DNA of 64,000 bases from JAGVSR01 sp963742405 (GTDB lineage Bacteria > Pseudomonadota > Alphaproteobacteria > Rhizobiales > Hyphomicrobiaceae). Under the pieces are notes generated by a model. The model saw only the letters and a program-made list of their open reading frames with translations. It was not told the origin of the DNA and ran no database searches. Below, piece by piece: positions 27,027 through 35,481 of this stretch. The position numbers were made by a program, and so were the translations under genes. The stretch's first letter is position 1; the number at the start of each line of letters is the position of its first letter. The stretch lies in contig CAVUMB010000003.1 in assembly GCA_963742405.1 (NCBI GenBank), forward strand, positions 124,001 through 188,000. The letters run 5' to 3'.

Positions 27027-27234
27027 ATTGCGCGACCGACTCCCCTGTCCGGGAGCCGGCCGGTCGCGCGGAAGAGTTATGATTGCGCGACCAACTCGCC
27101 CGGGAAGGCGGCCGGTCGCGCGGTGAAGTTTCGTGTTGCGCGACCAACTCGCCTGTCGGGGAGCCGGCCGGTCGCGCGGAAGAGTTATGATTGCGCGACC
27201 GACTCCCCTGTCGGGAAGGCGGCCGGTCGCGCGG
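27027..27234. repeat. Four-copy array of palindromic elements between hisB and hslV
   Basis: Copies at 27027-27071, 27082-27123, 27135-27179 and 27190-27234, separated by 10-11 bases. Each begins TTGCGCGACC and ends GGTCGCGCGG, forming a perfect 8-9 bp outer stem with a smaller inner hairpin. Copies 1 and 3 share one inner sequence and copies 2 and 4 another. The two spacers that follow copies 1 and 3 are identical (AAGAGTTATG). The array is therefore a dimer repeated twice with a 108-base period. It starts 15 bases upstream of the hisB start codon. Confidence 0.92.
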
Positions 27235-27297
27235 TAGAGTAAGCCTTTACCAGCCTTTGGACATTCCTTCCAGCTTCGGTAACCTTGATCGCCACTT

Positions 27298-27326
27298 CTT
27301 GATTTAGATCGGCAGCACCCTTAGAT
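27298..27326 (+). promoter_or_regulatory. Candidate heat-shock (RpoH-type) promoter of hslVU
   Basis: CTTG at 27298-27301, an 18-base spacer and CTTAGAT at 27320-27326 resemble the alphaproteobacterial RpoH consensus. hslVU is a classical heat-shock operon. Transcription would begin only a few bases before the ATG (27337), which lacks a clear ribosome site, so the mRNA could be almost leaderless. The match is imperfect. Confidence 0.3.
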
Positions 27327-27336
27327 CAGACCGACG

Positions 27337-27906
27337 ATGAGCACAGATTATTCCCCCGCAATTGTCTCAACCTGGCACGGCACGACAATTCTCACTGTCC
27401 GCAAGGGCGGCGAAGTGGTTATTGCCGGCGACGGTCAGGTGAGCCTTGGGCAGACGGTCATCAAATCGAACGCAAAGAAAGTTCGCCGGTTGGGACGTGG
27501 CGATGTCATCGGCGGTTTCGCCGGTGCAACCGCCGACGCCTTCACGCTCTTTGAGCGGCTCGAAGCCAAGATTGAACTGTATCCCGGTCAACTGGCGCGG
27601 GCGTGTGTTGAATTGGCCAAGGATTGGCGCACCGATCGGTACTTGCGCCGCCTCGAAGCGATGATGCTCGTGGCTGATAAGGATGTCAGCTTGACCCTGA
27701 CCGGCACCGGCGACGTTCTGGAACCCGAGTTCGCCTGCATGGGTATCGGATCGGGCGGCATGTTCGCGCTCGCGGCGGCCCGTGCGCTGCTTGACCAGCC
27801 GCTGTCGGCGGAAGAAATCGCCCGCAAGGCAATGGGCATCGCCGCCGACATCTGCGTCTATACAAACTCCAATCTGGTGGTCGAGAAGCTCGCGGCCGCC
27901 AAGTGA
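27337..27906 (+). CDS. hslV: ATP-dependent protease proteolytic subunit HslV
   Basis: Proteasome-like peptidase subunit of HslUV (ClpYQ). In this 189-aa protein the N-terminal nucleophile would be T16 or T17 in WHGTTILTVRKGG after removal of a propeptide of about 15 residues, longer than in E. coli but typical for rhizobia. Conserved blocks include GDGQVSLG, GGFAGATADAF and the GSGGMFALAAARAL segment. It is followed 10 bases later by hslU. Confidence 0.96.
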   Translation: MSTDYSPAIVSTWHGTTILTVRKGGEVVIAGDGQVSLGQTVIKSNAKKVRRLGRGDVIGGFAGATADAFTLFERLEAKIELYPGQLARACVELAKDWRTDRYLRRLEAMMLVADKDVSLTLTGTGDVLEPEFACMGIGSGGMFALAAARALLDQPLSAEEIARKAMGIAADICVYTNSNLVVEKLAAAK

Positions 27907-27916
27907 GCTGAGACCC

Positions 27917-29233
27917 ATGACCAATTTTTCCCCGCGCGAGATCGTATCCGAACTCGACCGCTACATCGTCGGACAGAACGACGCCAAGCGCGCCGTCGCC
28001 ATTGCTCTGCGCAATCGGTGGCGCCGGCAGCAGTTGACTGGCGATCTGCGCGATGAGGTTCTGCCGAAGAATATCCTGATGATCGGACCGACGGGGGTCG
28101 GCAAAACCGAAATTTCGCGGCGACTTGCGCGACTTGCCGGCGCGCCGTTTCTAAAGGTTGAAGCGACGAAGTTTACGGAGGTCGGGTACGTCGGCCGCGA
28201 CGTGGAAAGCATTGTCCGCGATCTGGTCGAAGTCGGACTCGGTCTCATCAAGGAAACCAAGCGCAAGGAGGTTCGCGCCAAGGCTGAGAAGCTGGCTGAG
28301 GAGCGCGTGCTTGACGCTCTAGTCGGCGCAACCTCGTCCCCCGCGACGCGCGACAGCTTTCGTCGCAAATTGCGCAATAACGAACTTAACGACAGCGAAA
28401 TCGAAGTGATGGTCGCCGACACCGGCGGTGGCATGCCGATGTTTGAAATCCCGGGCATGGGTCCTGGCATGGGCGGCGGTGGCATCAACATCGGTGAAAT
28501 GCTGCAAAAGGCTATGGGCAGCCGTCTCAAACCGCGGCGCATGTCCGTGCGCGAGAGTTACGATGTACTCATCGCTGAAGAGAGTGACAAGCTTATCGAT
28601 AGCGATAATCTCGCCGCCGAAGCGATCCGCGCGGTGGAAAACGCCGGTATCGTTTTTCTCGATGAAATCGACAAAATTTGCTCGCGCGGCGATACCATCC
28701 GTGGCGGCGCCGACGTCAGCCGAGAGGGTGTACAGCGGGATCTGTTGCCGCTAATCGAGGGCACAACGGTTGCCACCAAATATGGCCCCGTCAAAACCGA
28801 CCATGTGCTGTTTATCGCTTCGGGAGCATTCCACGTCGCCAAACCTTCGGACTTGCTGCCGGAGTTGCAAGGCCGGTTGCCGATCCGCGTCGAATTGCAG
28901 GCCCTTTCGCGCGAAGATTTCCGCCGCATCCTCACCGAGCCGGAAGCTTCGCTGATCAAACAGTACGTGGCGTTGATGCAGACCGAGGGCCTGACGCTGT
29001 CGTTTACCGACGATGCCATTGATGCGCTCGCCGATGCGGCCGTACTCGTCAATTCGACAGTCGAGAACATTGGGGCCCGCCGTCTGCAGACCGTGATGGA
29101 GCGCGTCCTCGACGAGATTTCTTTCGAGGCCTCCGACCGCTCCGGCGACAGCATTACAATCGACGCTGCCTACGTCACGTCGCGCATCGGCGAACTGGCG
29201 AAGAATGCCGACTTGTCCAAGTTTATTTTGTAA
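27917..29233 (+). CDS. hslU: ATP-dependent protease ATPase subunit HslU
   Basis: AAA+ unfoldase of HslUV. The 438-aa product from ATG 27917 opens with REIVSELDRYIVGQNDAKR, then has Walker A GPTGVGKTE (about 57-65), the intermediate I-domain (about 110-235, with a Gly/Met-rich GMGPGMGGGG loop), Walker B VFLDEIDK (about 250) and sensor arginine in GARRLQTV near the C-terminus. The C-terminal LSKFIL tail is the segment that docks in HslV. Confidence 0.97.
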   Translation: MTNFSPREIVSELDRYIVGQNDAKRAVAIALRNRWRRQQLTGDLRDEVLPKNILMIGPTGVGKTEISRRLARLAGAPFLKVEATKFTEVGYVGRDVESIVRDLVEVGLGLIKETKRKEVRAKAEKLAEERVLDALVGATSSPATRDSFRRKLRNNELNDSEIEVMVADTGGGMPMFEIPGMGPGMGGGGINIGEMLQKAMGSRLKPRRMSVRESYDVLIAEESDKLIDSDNLAAEAIRAVENAGIVFLDEIDKICSRGDTIRGGADVSREGVQRDLLPLIEGTTVATKYGPVKTDHVLFIASGAFHVAKPSDLLPELQGRLPIRVELQALSREDFRRILTEPEASLIKQYVALMQTEGLTLSFTDDAIDALADAAVLVNSTVENIGARRLQTVMERVLDEISFEASDRSGDSITIDAAYVTSRIGELAKNADLSKFIL

Positions 29234-29276
29234 TGGGCATGGACCACGTCGGCAGAAATCGCCGTGGGTGGCCAGG

Positions 29277-30176
29277 TTAGGACGTTTGGCGAGCGACTTC
29301 GGCGGCGTTTGGTCTTGCGGACGCCGGAGCGTCAGAAGGCTCGGTCGCCATCTTGAAGGGCAGCCACAGTTCTTTCAGGATATTTTTGTTGGCGATGTCG
29401 TCCATCTCGGCGTGCCCGCTGCCGTACGCTTTTGGCAGCGCGTTGTCGGGCACATAATATGTGCCGAACATATAGTCGATGAAGGCGAAAATTACACAGA
29501 AGTTTTTGTCGTGGGCTTCTTTTTCCGTGGCGTGATGCCAACGATGCATGTTCGGGCTGACAAAGATGTATTTCCACGGTTTTGGATAATCGAGCACGAT
29601 ATTGCTGTGGATGTACATATTGTGCAGGGTTTTCACGACAACCGCGATGGCCATGCCTTCGGCCGAGAAACCGATGACAAACAGAACCGCAAAATCGATC
29701 AAGCCCATGACAAAGTCATCCACTGGGTGGAGGCGCTTGGTCGTCAACCAAGTGATTTCCTCGGCACAATGGTGCACAGCGTGGAAGGGCCAGAAATACT
29801 TGTGAACGAAGCTGTGCCGGACCCACAATGCCAAGTCGAGGACGAACAATCCCAGCACAAGCTGGATGATGACCGGTAGGCTCTCGATAGTCTTGTCGAA
29901 CACCTGATAGGGAACGACGGTCGTCATAGCCCCATGCAGCTGCAGGACGGCGAGAAAGATGAGTGGCTGAGTTAGAATGATCGAGATGGCGGGGTAGAAA
30001 GCCTCGCACTTGATTTCCTTATTGAAGAGCACCGGGTCATGCGCGCAATGAAAGTTGCGCAGATTTTCGGTCTTGCCTTCCGGCTTGCGGAGGATCTGGG
30101 TGACGAGCCAGAAGAAAATCGCGAAGCAGGCGAAAAGCGACAGCACAGGCATTGCACGCGTCATAAATTCCAGCAT
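29277..30176 (-). CDS. Sterol desaturase / fatty acid hydroxylase superfamily membrane protein
   Basis: Di-iron membrane oxygenase family. Three histidine clusters are present: HSFVHKYFWPFHAVHH (about 125-140), HNMYIHSN and HRWHHATEKEAHDKN (about 215-229). Four or so hydrophobic segments surround them. ATG 30176 with GGG upstream is preferred over a start six residues earlier. The substrate (fatty acid, hopanoid or carotenoid) cannot be told from the sequence; no sterol or hopanoid genes are nearby. Confidence 0.85.
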   Translation of the reverse strand: MLEFMTRAMPVLSLFACFAIFFWLVTQILRKPEGKTENLRNFHCAHDPVLFNKEIKCEAFYPAISIILTQPLIFLAVLQLHGAMTTVVPYQVFDKTIESLPVIIQLVLGLFVLDLALWVRHSFVHKYFWPFHAVHHCAEEITWLTTKRLHPVDDFVMGLIDFAVLFVIGFSAEGMAIAVVVKTLHNMYIHSNIVLDYPKPWKYIFVSPNMHRWHHATEKEAHDKNFCVIFAFIDYMFGTYYVPDNALPKAYGSGHAEMDDIANKNILKELWLPFKMATEPSDAPASARPNAAEVARQTS

Positions 30177-30334
30177 TTTCCCGGCCCTCGTCATCGGAAT
30201 TAAACCGAGACTAAGCCCAGTAGCGTTAATATGCGGTGTGCACGTTTGGAGTTTGGCTGTTGTGGACCGTCAGGTGAAGACTGCCGCAATGACTAGGGCA
30301 CTGGTCGTCCCGCCGCGGGCTGTGAGAAAAACAA

Positions 30335-30411
30335 TGGTACCGCCTCCCTGGCTTGAACAGGGGACCTCTAGATCCACAATCTAGCGCTCTAACCAACTGA
30401 GCTAAGGCGGC
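30335..30411 (-). tRNA. tRNA-His (anticodon GTG)
   Basis: A 77-base cloverleaf with encoded CCA. Acceptor GCCGCCT/AGGCGGT ends in a G1:U72 pair, the D arm is GCTC...GAGC, and anticodon stem CTAGA/TCTAG closes loop TTGTGGA. The base before position 1 is U, not G, and the discriminator is A73. This is the alphaproteobacterial form of tRNA-His, which lacks the G-1:C73 identity pair. Confidence 0.95.
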
Positions 30412-30444
30412 ATCGGGGGAACGCGCATCGACGCGCGGACCCCG

Positions 30445-30473
30445 TAAGAACCGCTCCCGGCCCGATCCGTCAA
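30445..30473 (-). promoter_or_regulatory. Candidate tRNA-His promoter
   Basis: On the minus strand: TTGACG (30473-30468), 17-base spacer, TTCTTA (30450-30445), about 34 bases before the tRNA. The -35 is good and the -10 weak. The rest of 30412-30668 shows nothing else I can support. Confidence 0.4.
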
Positions 30474-30668
30474 GAGAAAACTGGCAGGCGGGCGGCATCT
30501 CGGAAAGCGCCATCGCCGCTGCCGGCAGTGGGCCATCTTATTGATGTCTCATCCCGTTTGGGCGCGGTTGGCGCCGCCGATACGGCCCGCTTGCCGGGCA
30601 TCGACGTCGGCTTCACCCTGCTCGCGAGCATGTGCGGCTAAGCAGCGAGTGGTGTGATATTTTTAAGT

Positions 30669-31910
30669 ATGACCGCGTTCGAACCGCCGCCGCCCGATCA
30701 TACCGTGCTCGCCGCCAGCGATGCGCTGCGGTCAGCGCTTGAATCATGGCCGGGGGTCGCTCTCCTGATCGATCCGGTCGCGGCCCGACTGCTTGTTGCC
30801 AATGCGTCCGGGCGGGCGTTGTTTCCGTCGCTCTTGGCGGGGCAGTCACTGAGCCTCGACAGTGCGATGCCGGCCGTTCGTATTTTGCGCGACGTGCCGC
30901 GCAACAGCGGCGCTGCGCGGGACCCTGTTTCACTCGTGTTCTGGACCGCGCACGGCATTTGCACTCTTTCTTGCCAAGTGTCACGGCTGCCAGGAGCAGA
31001 GGGCCAGGACTTGGTGTTGGTGCAATCATCGCCGAATTCGGACAGCTCAGGGGCGGCGCCGGTCGTGCGGGGGAGCGAAGCAGCGCCGCGGAGCGATGAT
31101 GACATTCTCCGACTCATCGCGCAGCGCATTCGTGATGGACAACAGCAGTTGCGATCGGCAGCAGGTGGTGCCGATGCCAATGTGGCCAGCACACCTATCG
31201 AGGCGCCGCGAGGGATCGATCTGGCGAAGCTGGCGCACGAATTAAAAACTCCCGTCAGTGCCATCGCCGTGGCATCCGAAATCATGAAGGACGGGCGTTT
31301 CGGTACGATCGAAAACGAGCGATACGCTGGATACATCGCCGACATTCACGCCAGCGCGCAGCACGCACTCAACTTGATCGACCGTATGCTCAGCCGCCGC
31401 GCGGACGCCTCACGTCGGAGCGGCGATGAATTCAAATTCGAGCGCATTGATCTCGACGATCTGGCGGAGGCTTGTCTTTCTACGATCCAGCCACTGGCGG
31501 CGGCGAAAGGGTTGGAGCTGAAATCGCGGCGCGCCGAAACGCCGGCCATCGTCACGTCCGATGCGACGGCGTTGAAGCAGATCGTGTTAAATCTCATCAG
31601 CAATGCAATCAAATTCACGCCGAGCGGCGGTATGATTACGGTCTCGACCGTTGGTAGCCGCCGCGGTGCGGCTGCACTTACCGTCGAAGATACTGGGGCT
31701 GGCATGTCGGCAGCAGATATCGCCGCGGCCATGCAGCCAGTGCCGATCGATATTCCAAATGTGCGCGATGGCGGTGGACTGGGGCTCGGCTTGCCACTGT
31801 CGCGTGCCCTTGCAGAAGTGATCGGTGCGGATTTGACGATCGACGCCGTGCCGAACCAGGGCACGCGCGTAACAGTCACTTTCCGCGGCAGAACGCTGAT
31901 CGCGATCTGA
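30669..31910 (+). CDS. Soluble sensor histidine kinase
   Basis: A 413-aa cytoplasmic kinase with no membrane helices. Residues 1-120 look like a PAS-type sensor (VALLIDPVAARLLVANASGRALF). The dimerisation/phosphotransfer box has H190 in LAHELKTPVSAI. The ATPase domain shows the N box NLISNAIKF, G1 VEDTGAGM and G2 GGGLGLGLPLS. All catalytic motifs are intact. No response regulator is adjacent, so it is an orphan kinase here. In style it resembles the cell-cycle PdhS/DivJ family, but I would not assign it. Confidence 0.88.
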   Translation: MTAFEPPPPDHTVLAASDALRSALESWPGVALLIDPVAARLLVANASGRALFPSLLAGQSLSLDSAMPAVRILRDVPRNSGAARDPVSLVFWTAHGICTLSCQVSRLPGAEGQDLVLVQSSPNSDSSGAAPVVRGSEAAPRSDDDILRLIAQRIRDGQQQLRSAAGGADANVASTPIEAPRGIDLAKLAHELKTPVSAIAVASEIMKDGRFGTIENERYAGYIADIHASAQHALNLIDRMLSRRADASRRSGDEFKFERIDLDDLAEACLSTIQPLAAAKGLELKSRRAETPAIVTSDATALKQIVLNLISNAIKFTPSGGMITVSTVGSRRGAAALTVEDTGAGMSAADIAAAMQPVPIDIPNVRDGGGLGLGLPLSRALAEVIGADLTIDAVPNQGTRVTVTFRGRTLIAI

Positions 31911-31948
31911 CGTTGAACAACATGACATTCAACCCGTAACGCATTGGA

Positions 31949-31965
31949 ATTAGACCATTTCTAAT
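31949..31965 (+). promoter_or_regulatory. Inverted repeat, candidate iron-responsive operator
   Basis: ATTAGA-N5-TCTAAT is a perfect 6-base inverted repeat 136 bases before the iron-transporter binding-protein gene. It resembles the A+T-rich TTTAGAA/TTCTAAA half-sites of Irr iron-control elements in Hyphomicrobiales. The link to Irr is inference. Confidence 0.4.
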
Positions 31966-32100
31966 GTGATTTGACGCGCGTCTATTCCATTGACCGGATG
32001 TTCTCATGCTGGTCTATTCGGCGCGCAGCGGACCCGAACACCGCACCGTTCCACGTAGCCGATACCGGGACTTTGCATCCCGGACCATTGGAGATAACCG

Positions 32101-33155
32101 ATGTCCTTTTTCTTTTCGTCGCGCTTGGCTTGGGCCACGCGCTGCATCATTTCTCTCGCCGCCGTCGGCGCTTTCAATGCCGTGCCAGCAATGGCTGACG
32201 AGGTGAATGTCTATTCCTATCGTGAGCCGGACCTCATCAAGCCATTGCTCACCGCGTTCACGGATCAGACCGGCATCAAGGTCAACTTCATCTATGCAAA
32301 AGATGGTCTGATCGAACGTATGCAGGCGGAAGGTGCCAACAGTCCGGCCGACGTGCTGCTGACGCCGGAGTTCGGATTGTTGACGCGGGCGAAAGAAGCC
32401 GGCGTTACGGGCGCGAACCTGTCGCCCGAACTCGTGGCCGCGGTTCCGGCCACGCTGCGCGATCCCGAAGGCTATTGGTATGCACTGACCCGGCGGGCGC
32501 GTGTTTTCTACGTGTCCAAGGACCGCGTCAAGGAAACGGCGATGACGTATGAGGAACTGGCCGATCCGAAATGGAAGGGGCGGGTTTGCATGCGTTCGGG
32601 ACAGCATACCTATTCCGTGGCGCTGGTCGCGTCGATGATTGCGCAATGACGGTAAGGACAAGGCGGAAGCCTGGCTGCAGGGTTTGAAGGCCAATCTGGC
32701 GCGCAAGCCGGCCGGTGGCGACCGCGAGGCCGTTCGCGACGTGCAAGCGGGGCTTTGCGACGTCGCGGTAGGCAATACCTATTACATGGCTGCGATGTTG
32801 AAAGATCCGCAGCAAAAGGCCTGGGCGGATGCGGTCCGTATCGTGTTTCCCAAATGCCGACGACCGCGGGCACGCACGTCAACGTGTCCGGCATGGCTCT
32901 GGCGGCGCACGCACCGAACAAAGCCAGTGCAGAAAAGTTGATGGGTTATCTCGTATCGCCAGCCGCGCAGAACGATCTATGCCGCAGGCAACAGCGAGTA
33001 TCCGGTGGTGCCCGGGATCGATGCGACCGATCTCGTGACGCAGCTGGGGCGAACTCAAGCCCGACAAGTTGCCGCTCGCCGAAATCGGGCGGCTGCGAAA
33101 AGAAGCGTCAGAGCTCGTCGACAAAGTGCAGTTCGACGCCGGTCCCGGATCATAG
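32101..33155 (+). CDS. Iron(III) ABC transporter substrate-binding protein, multiple frameshifts as sequenced
   Basis: FbpA/AfuA-type periplasmic ferric-binding protein. A signal peptide ends near AMADEV. The mature part starts VNVYSYREPDLIKPLL, then ADVLLTPEFGLLTRAKEAG, GYWYALTRRARVFYVSKDRV and WKGRVCMRSGQHTYSVALV. After residue 180 the frame breaks at about 32645, 32852, 32868, 32974 and 33044. Each break is mended by removing one base, giving continuous CDVAVGNTYYMA, HVNVSGMALAAHAPNKASA, YAAGNSEYPVVPG and a stop at 33155. The NTYYMA block carries iron-ligand tyrosines. The density of errors points to poor local consensus, not decay. Confidence 0.85.
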
Positions 33156-33171
33156 TGCCGGGAGGATTGCA

Positions 33172-33702
33172 ATGGCTCGGACGCATTCATCGGACGCACA
33201 CTTGAACCGCGCGGTGCATCAGTTGCCGCGTTCGGATCTGCGCGTTGCGCAGATGGTGGGACGCTCGTTTCGTTGCGGTATTCATGCGCGCCGGGAAGAG
33301 TCTGGATATCGCATGGTCGTTTGCGTGGCAGGAAATGGCCGGTGTTCTGCGGGGCGCAGGCGGCGGACCGGCTTTCCAAGTCGCTGGGCGGCTTTGTTGC
33401 CAGCGTCGAGGCGGCAGCCGCGCGAAAAATTGAAGTGTTGCCGAAAGGGTGTCCTGGACTATGCCGGGATGAATGCCTCGCTGTCTCGATCATTGCGGCG
33501 TCGCAACGCGGGGTCTGCCCGGCCTTGCGGGCGTGTATCTTCGCCCTGATCGAGAATGGCGAGATCGAGCCCTGCGTTCGTTCCGCCGCCGAGTTCAGTC
33601 ATGCTCTCAGCGAAACGGGATATACACTGCCAGCCGACGTCGTTTGCAACGCGCTCGCGTTGATGCCTGACGGGGCGGGGCGGACACACGCCGAATGCCT
33701 GA
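33172..33702 (+). CDS. Unknown protein between the iron-transporter genes, frame-disrupted
   Basis: A strong ribosome site (GGGAGG, 33160-33165) precedes ATG 33172, 16 bases after the binding-protein stop, so a gene clearly starts here. Coherent protein-like stretches lie in shifting frames: SDLRVAQMV, then VAVFMRAGKSLDIAWSFAWQ, then ADRLSKSLGGFVASVEAAAA with KIEVLPKG, then ALIENGEIEPCVRSAAEF and LPADVVCNALALM. Removing single bases near 33249, 33362 and 33447 joins several of them. The end is uncertain; a TGA at 33700 overlapping the permease start fits an operon. I do not recognise the family. A small helical protein of about 170 aa is likely. Confidence 0.5.
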
Positions 33703-35444
33703 CGCACTGCTTACGCCGATGCCGCCAGGCGGCCCTCCTCAAGCCCCGGAGGCGGGACGTTCAGTTGCCTGGCTGCGTGCCTTGAGCGAGACCGGCTGGC
33801 TCGGTTCCGACCAGCGATGGTGGACGGCGATCGCGCTCGCGCTGGCCGGTCTGATGCTGATGCCGGTCGGAGCGATTGTGCGTTCTGGCGCTCTCGTCGA
33901 CCAACAACGAATGGCCGCATCTCCTACGCACGGTTTTGCCGACAAGCCTCTGGTCGACGCTGCTCCTCGTTACGGGCACGGCTGCGACAAGCCTTGTCGT
34001 CGGTACCGCGACAGCCTGGCTGGTCACGATGTATCGGTTTCCAGGCCGGACGCTGCTGGATCGTCTGCTCGTCCTGCCGCTCGCGATCCCGACGTACATC
34101 GTGGCGTATTGCTACGTCGAAATTTTCGACTATGGCGGACCGGTGCAAAGCGCGGTGAGGTCAATCGGGGGTTATGCGTCGCCGCGCGACTATTGGTTTC
34201 CAGAAATCCGTTCGCTCGGTGGGGCGATCGCGGTGCTGTCCGCGGTGCTCTATCCCTATGTCTATCTGACGGCGCGTGCGAGTTTTGTGCAGCAATCGAT
34301 GTGCGTGCTCGAAGTGGCGCGGACGCTGGGGCAAACTTCGCTGGGGGCTTTCCGACGTGTGGCATTGCCGTTGGCGCGACCGGCGCTCGCAGCCGGTGGC
34401 GCACTGGTAATGATGGAGACTTTGAACGATCTGGGTGCCGTGCAGTATCTCGGCGTCGAGACATTGTCGGTCAGCATCTACGTGACGTGGCTGCAGCGGT
34501 CTAATTTGCCCGGTGCGACGCAGATTGCGCTCGTCGGTTTGGTCGCGGTTGTTCTGGTGCTCATCGTGGAGCGGCTGGCCCGGGGCGACAGTCGGTTTCA
34601 TCATACGACGGGGCGGTATCGGGCCATCGCATTCCAGGACATCGTGGGCTGGCGTGGATATCTGGCAGCGGCCTTGTGCGCCATGCCGGTGGTGATCGGG
34701 TTTATCGTCCCGTTTTTCGTGCTGGCGCGACATGCAATGGCTCATTTCGGCGAAGCGTTCACCGATGAGTTCGTGCCGGCGGCGGTCAATAGTGTGCTTG
34801 TAGCTAGTGCAGTCGCGGGTGTCGCGGTGGTGCTTGCTCTGATCCTGGCCTATGCCGGTCGCGTTGCGAGCCGGGGACCGGTGGCGGCGGCGACAAGGCT
34901 AGCGGGTCTTGGGTATGCGTTGCCCGGAACGGTCGTTGCGATCGGCGTGTTGATTCCGTTCGCCACGTTCGACAATTGGGTGGACGCGCAGATGCGGGCG
35001 CATTTCGGCTTCGGGACGGGACTCGTGCTGTCAGGCACGCTCGCCGCCTTGGTTTTCGCTTTGACGACTCGGTTCTTGATCGCGGCACTCGGCAATATCG
35101 AGGCCGGCCTGCAGAAGGTTTCCCCCAACCTCGATGCTGCTGCGCGGACGCTTGGCGAGACACCGATGTCGGCTTTATGGCGCGTGCACTTGCCGTTGCT
35201 GCTCCCCGCCATCGGTGCGGCGGGCCTGCTCGTGTTCGTGGACACCATGAAGGAGTTGCCGGCAACGTTGCTGTTGCGGCCGTTCAATTTTGAAACGCTG
35301 GCGACCCACGTTTACGGTTTGACCGCTCTGGAGCAGTTCGAGCGCGCGGCGCTGGGTGCGCTTGCGATCGTTCTGGCCGGTCTGGTGCCTGTGCTGCTGC
35401 TCCACCGCACGGTAGCGGGGAGCCGGCCGGGTTCTGGGCCGTAG
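33695..35444 (+). CDS. Iron(III) ABC transporter permease (FbpB type), one frameshift as sequenced
   Basis: Fused two-domain permease, about 580 aa when repaired. The N-terminal cytoplasmic part begins MPDALLTPMPPGG and the first helix is WWTAIALALAGLMLMPVGAIV. One extra G near 33878 shifts the frame; removal continues with VLALSSTNNEWPHLLR. Two EAA-type loops that contact the ATPase are visible: EVARTLGQTSLGAFRRVALP (about 210) and AARTLGETPMSALWRVHLPL (about 485). There are twelve or so membrane helices. No ATPase gene follows; the next gene is on the other strand. Confidence 0.9.
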
Positions 35445-35481
35445 AAGGGGCCGGCCAGCGGATGGCGTTTACCAGGATCGC

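Noticed and set aside
27027..27234. CRISPR array
   Set aside because: Repeats are palindromic hairpins with short spacers, two of which are identical, and there are no cas genes.
26526..27242. 238-codon plus-strand ORF across hisB and the repeat array
   Set aside because: It is antisense to hisB for most of its length, and its C-terminal amino-acid repeats simply reflect the palindromic DNA array.
33473..33670. Alternative frame for the unknown gene (MPRCLDHCGVATRGLPGLAG...)
   Set aside because: Part may be real, but the parallel frame with ALIENGEIEPC and LPADVVCNALALM looks more protein-like; correct sequence is needed to choose.
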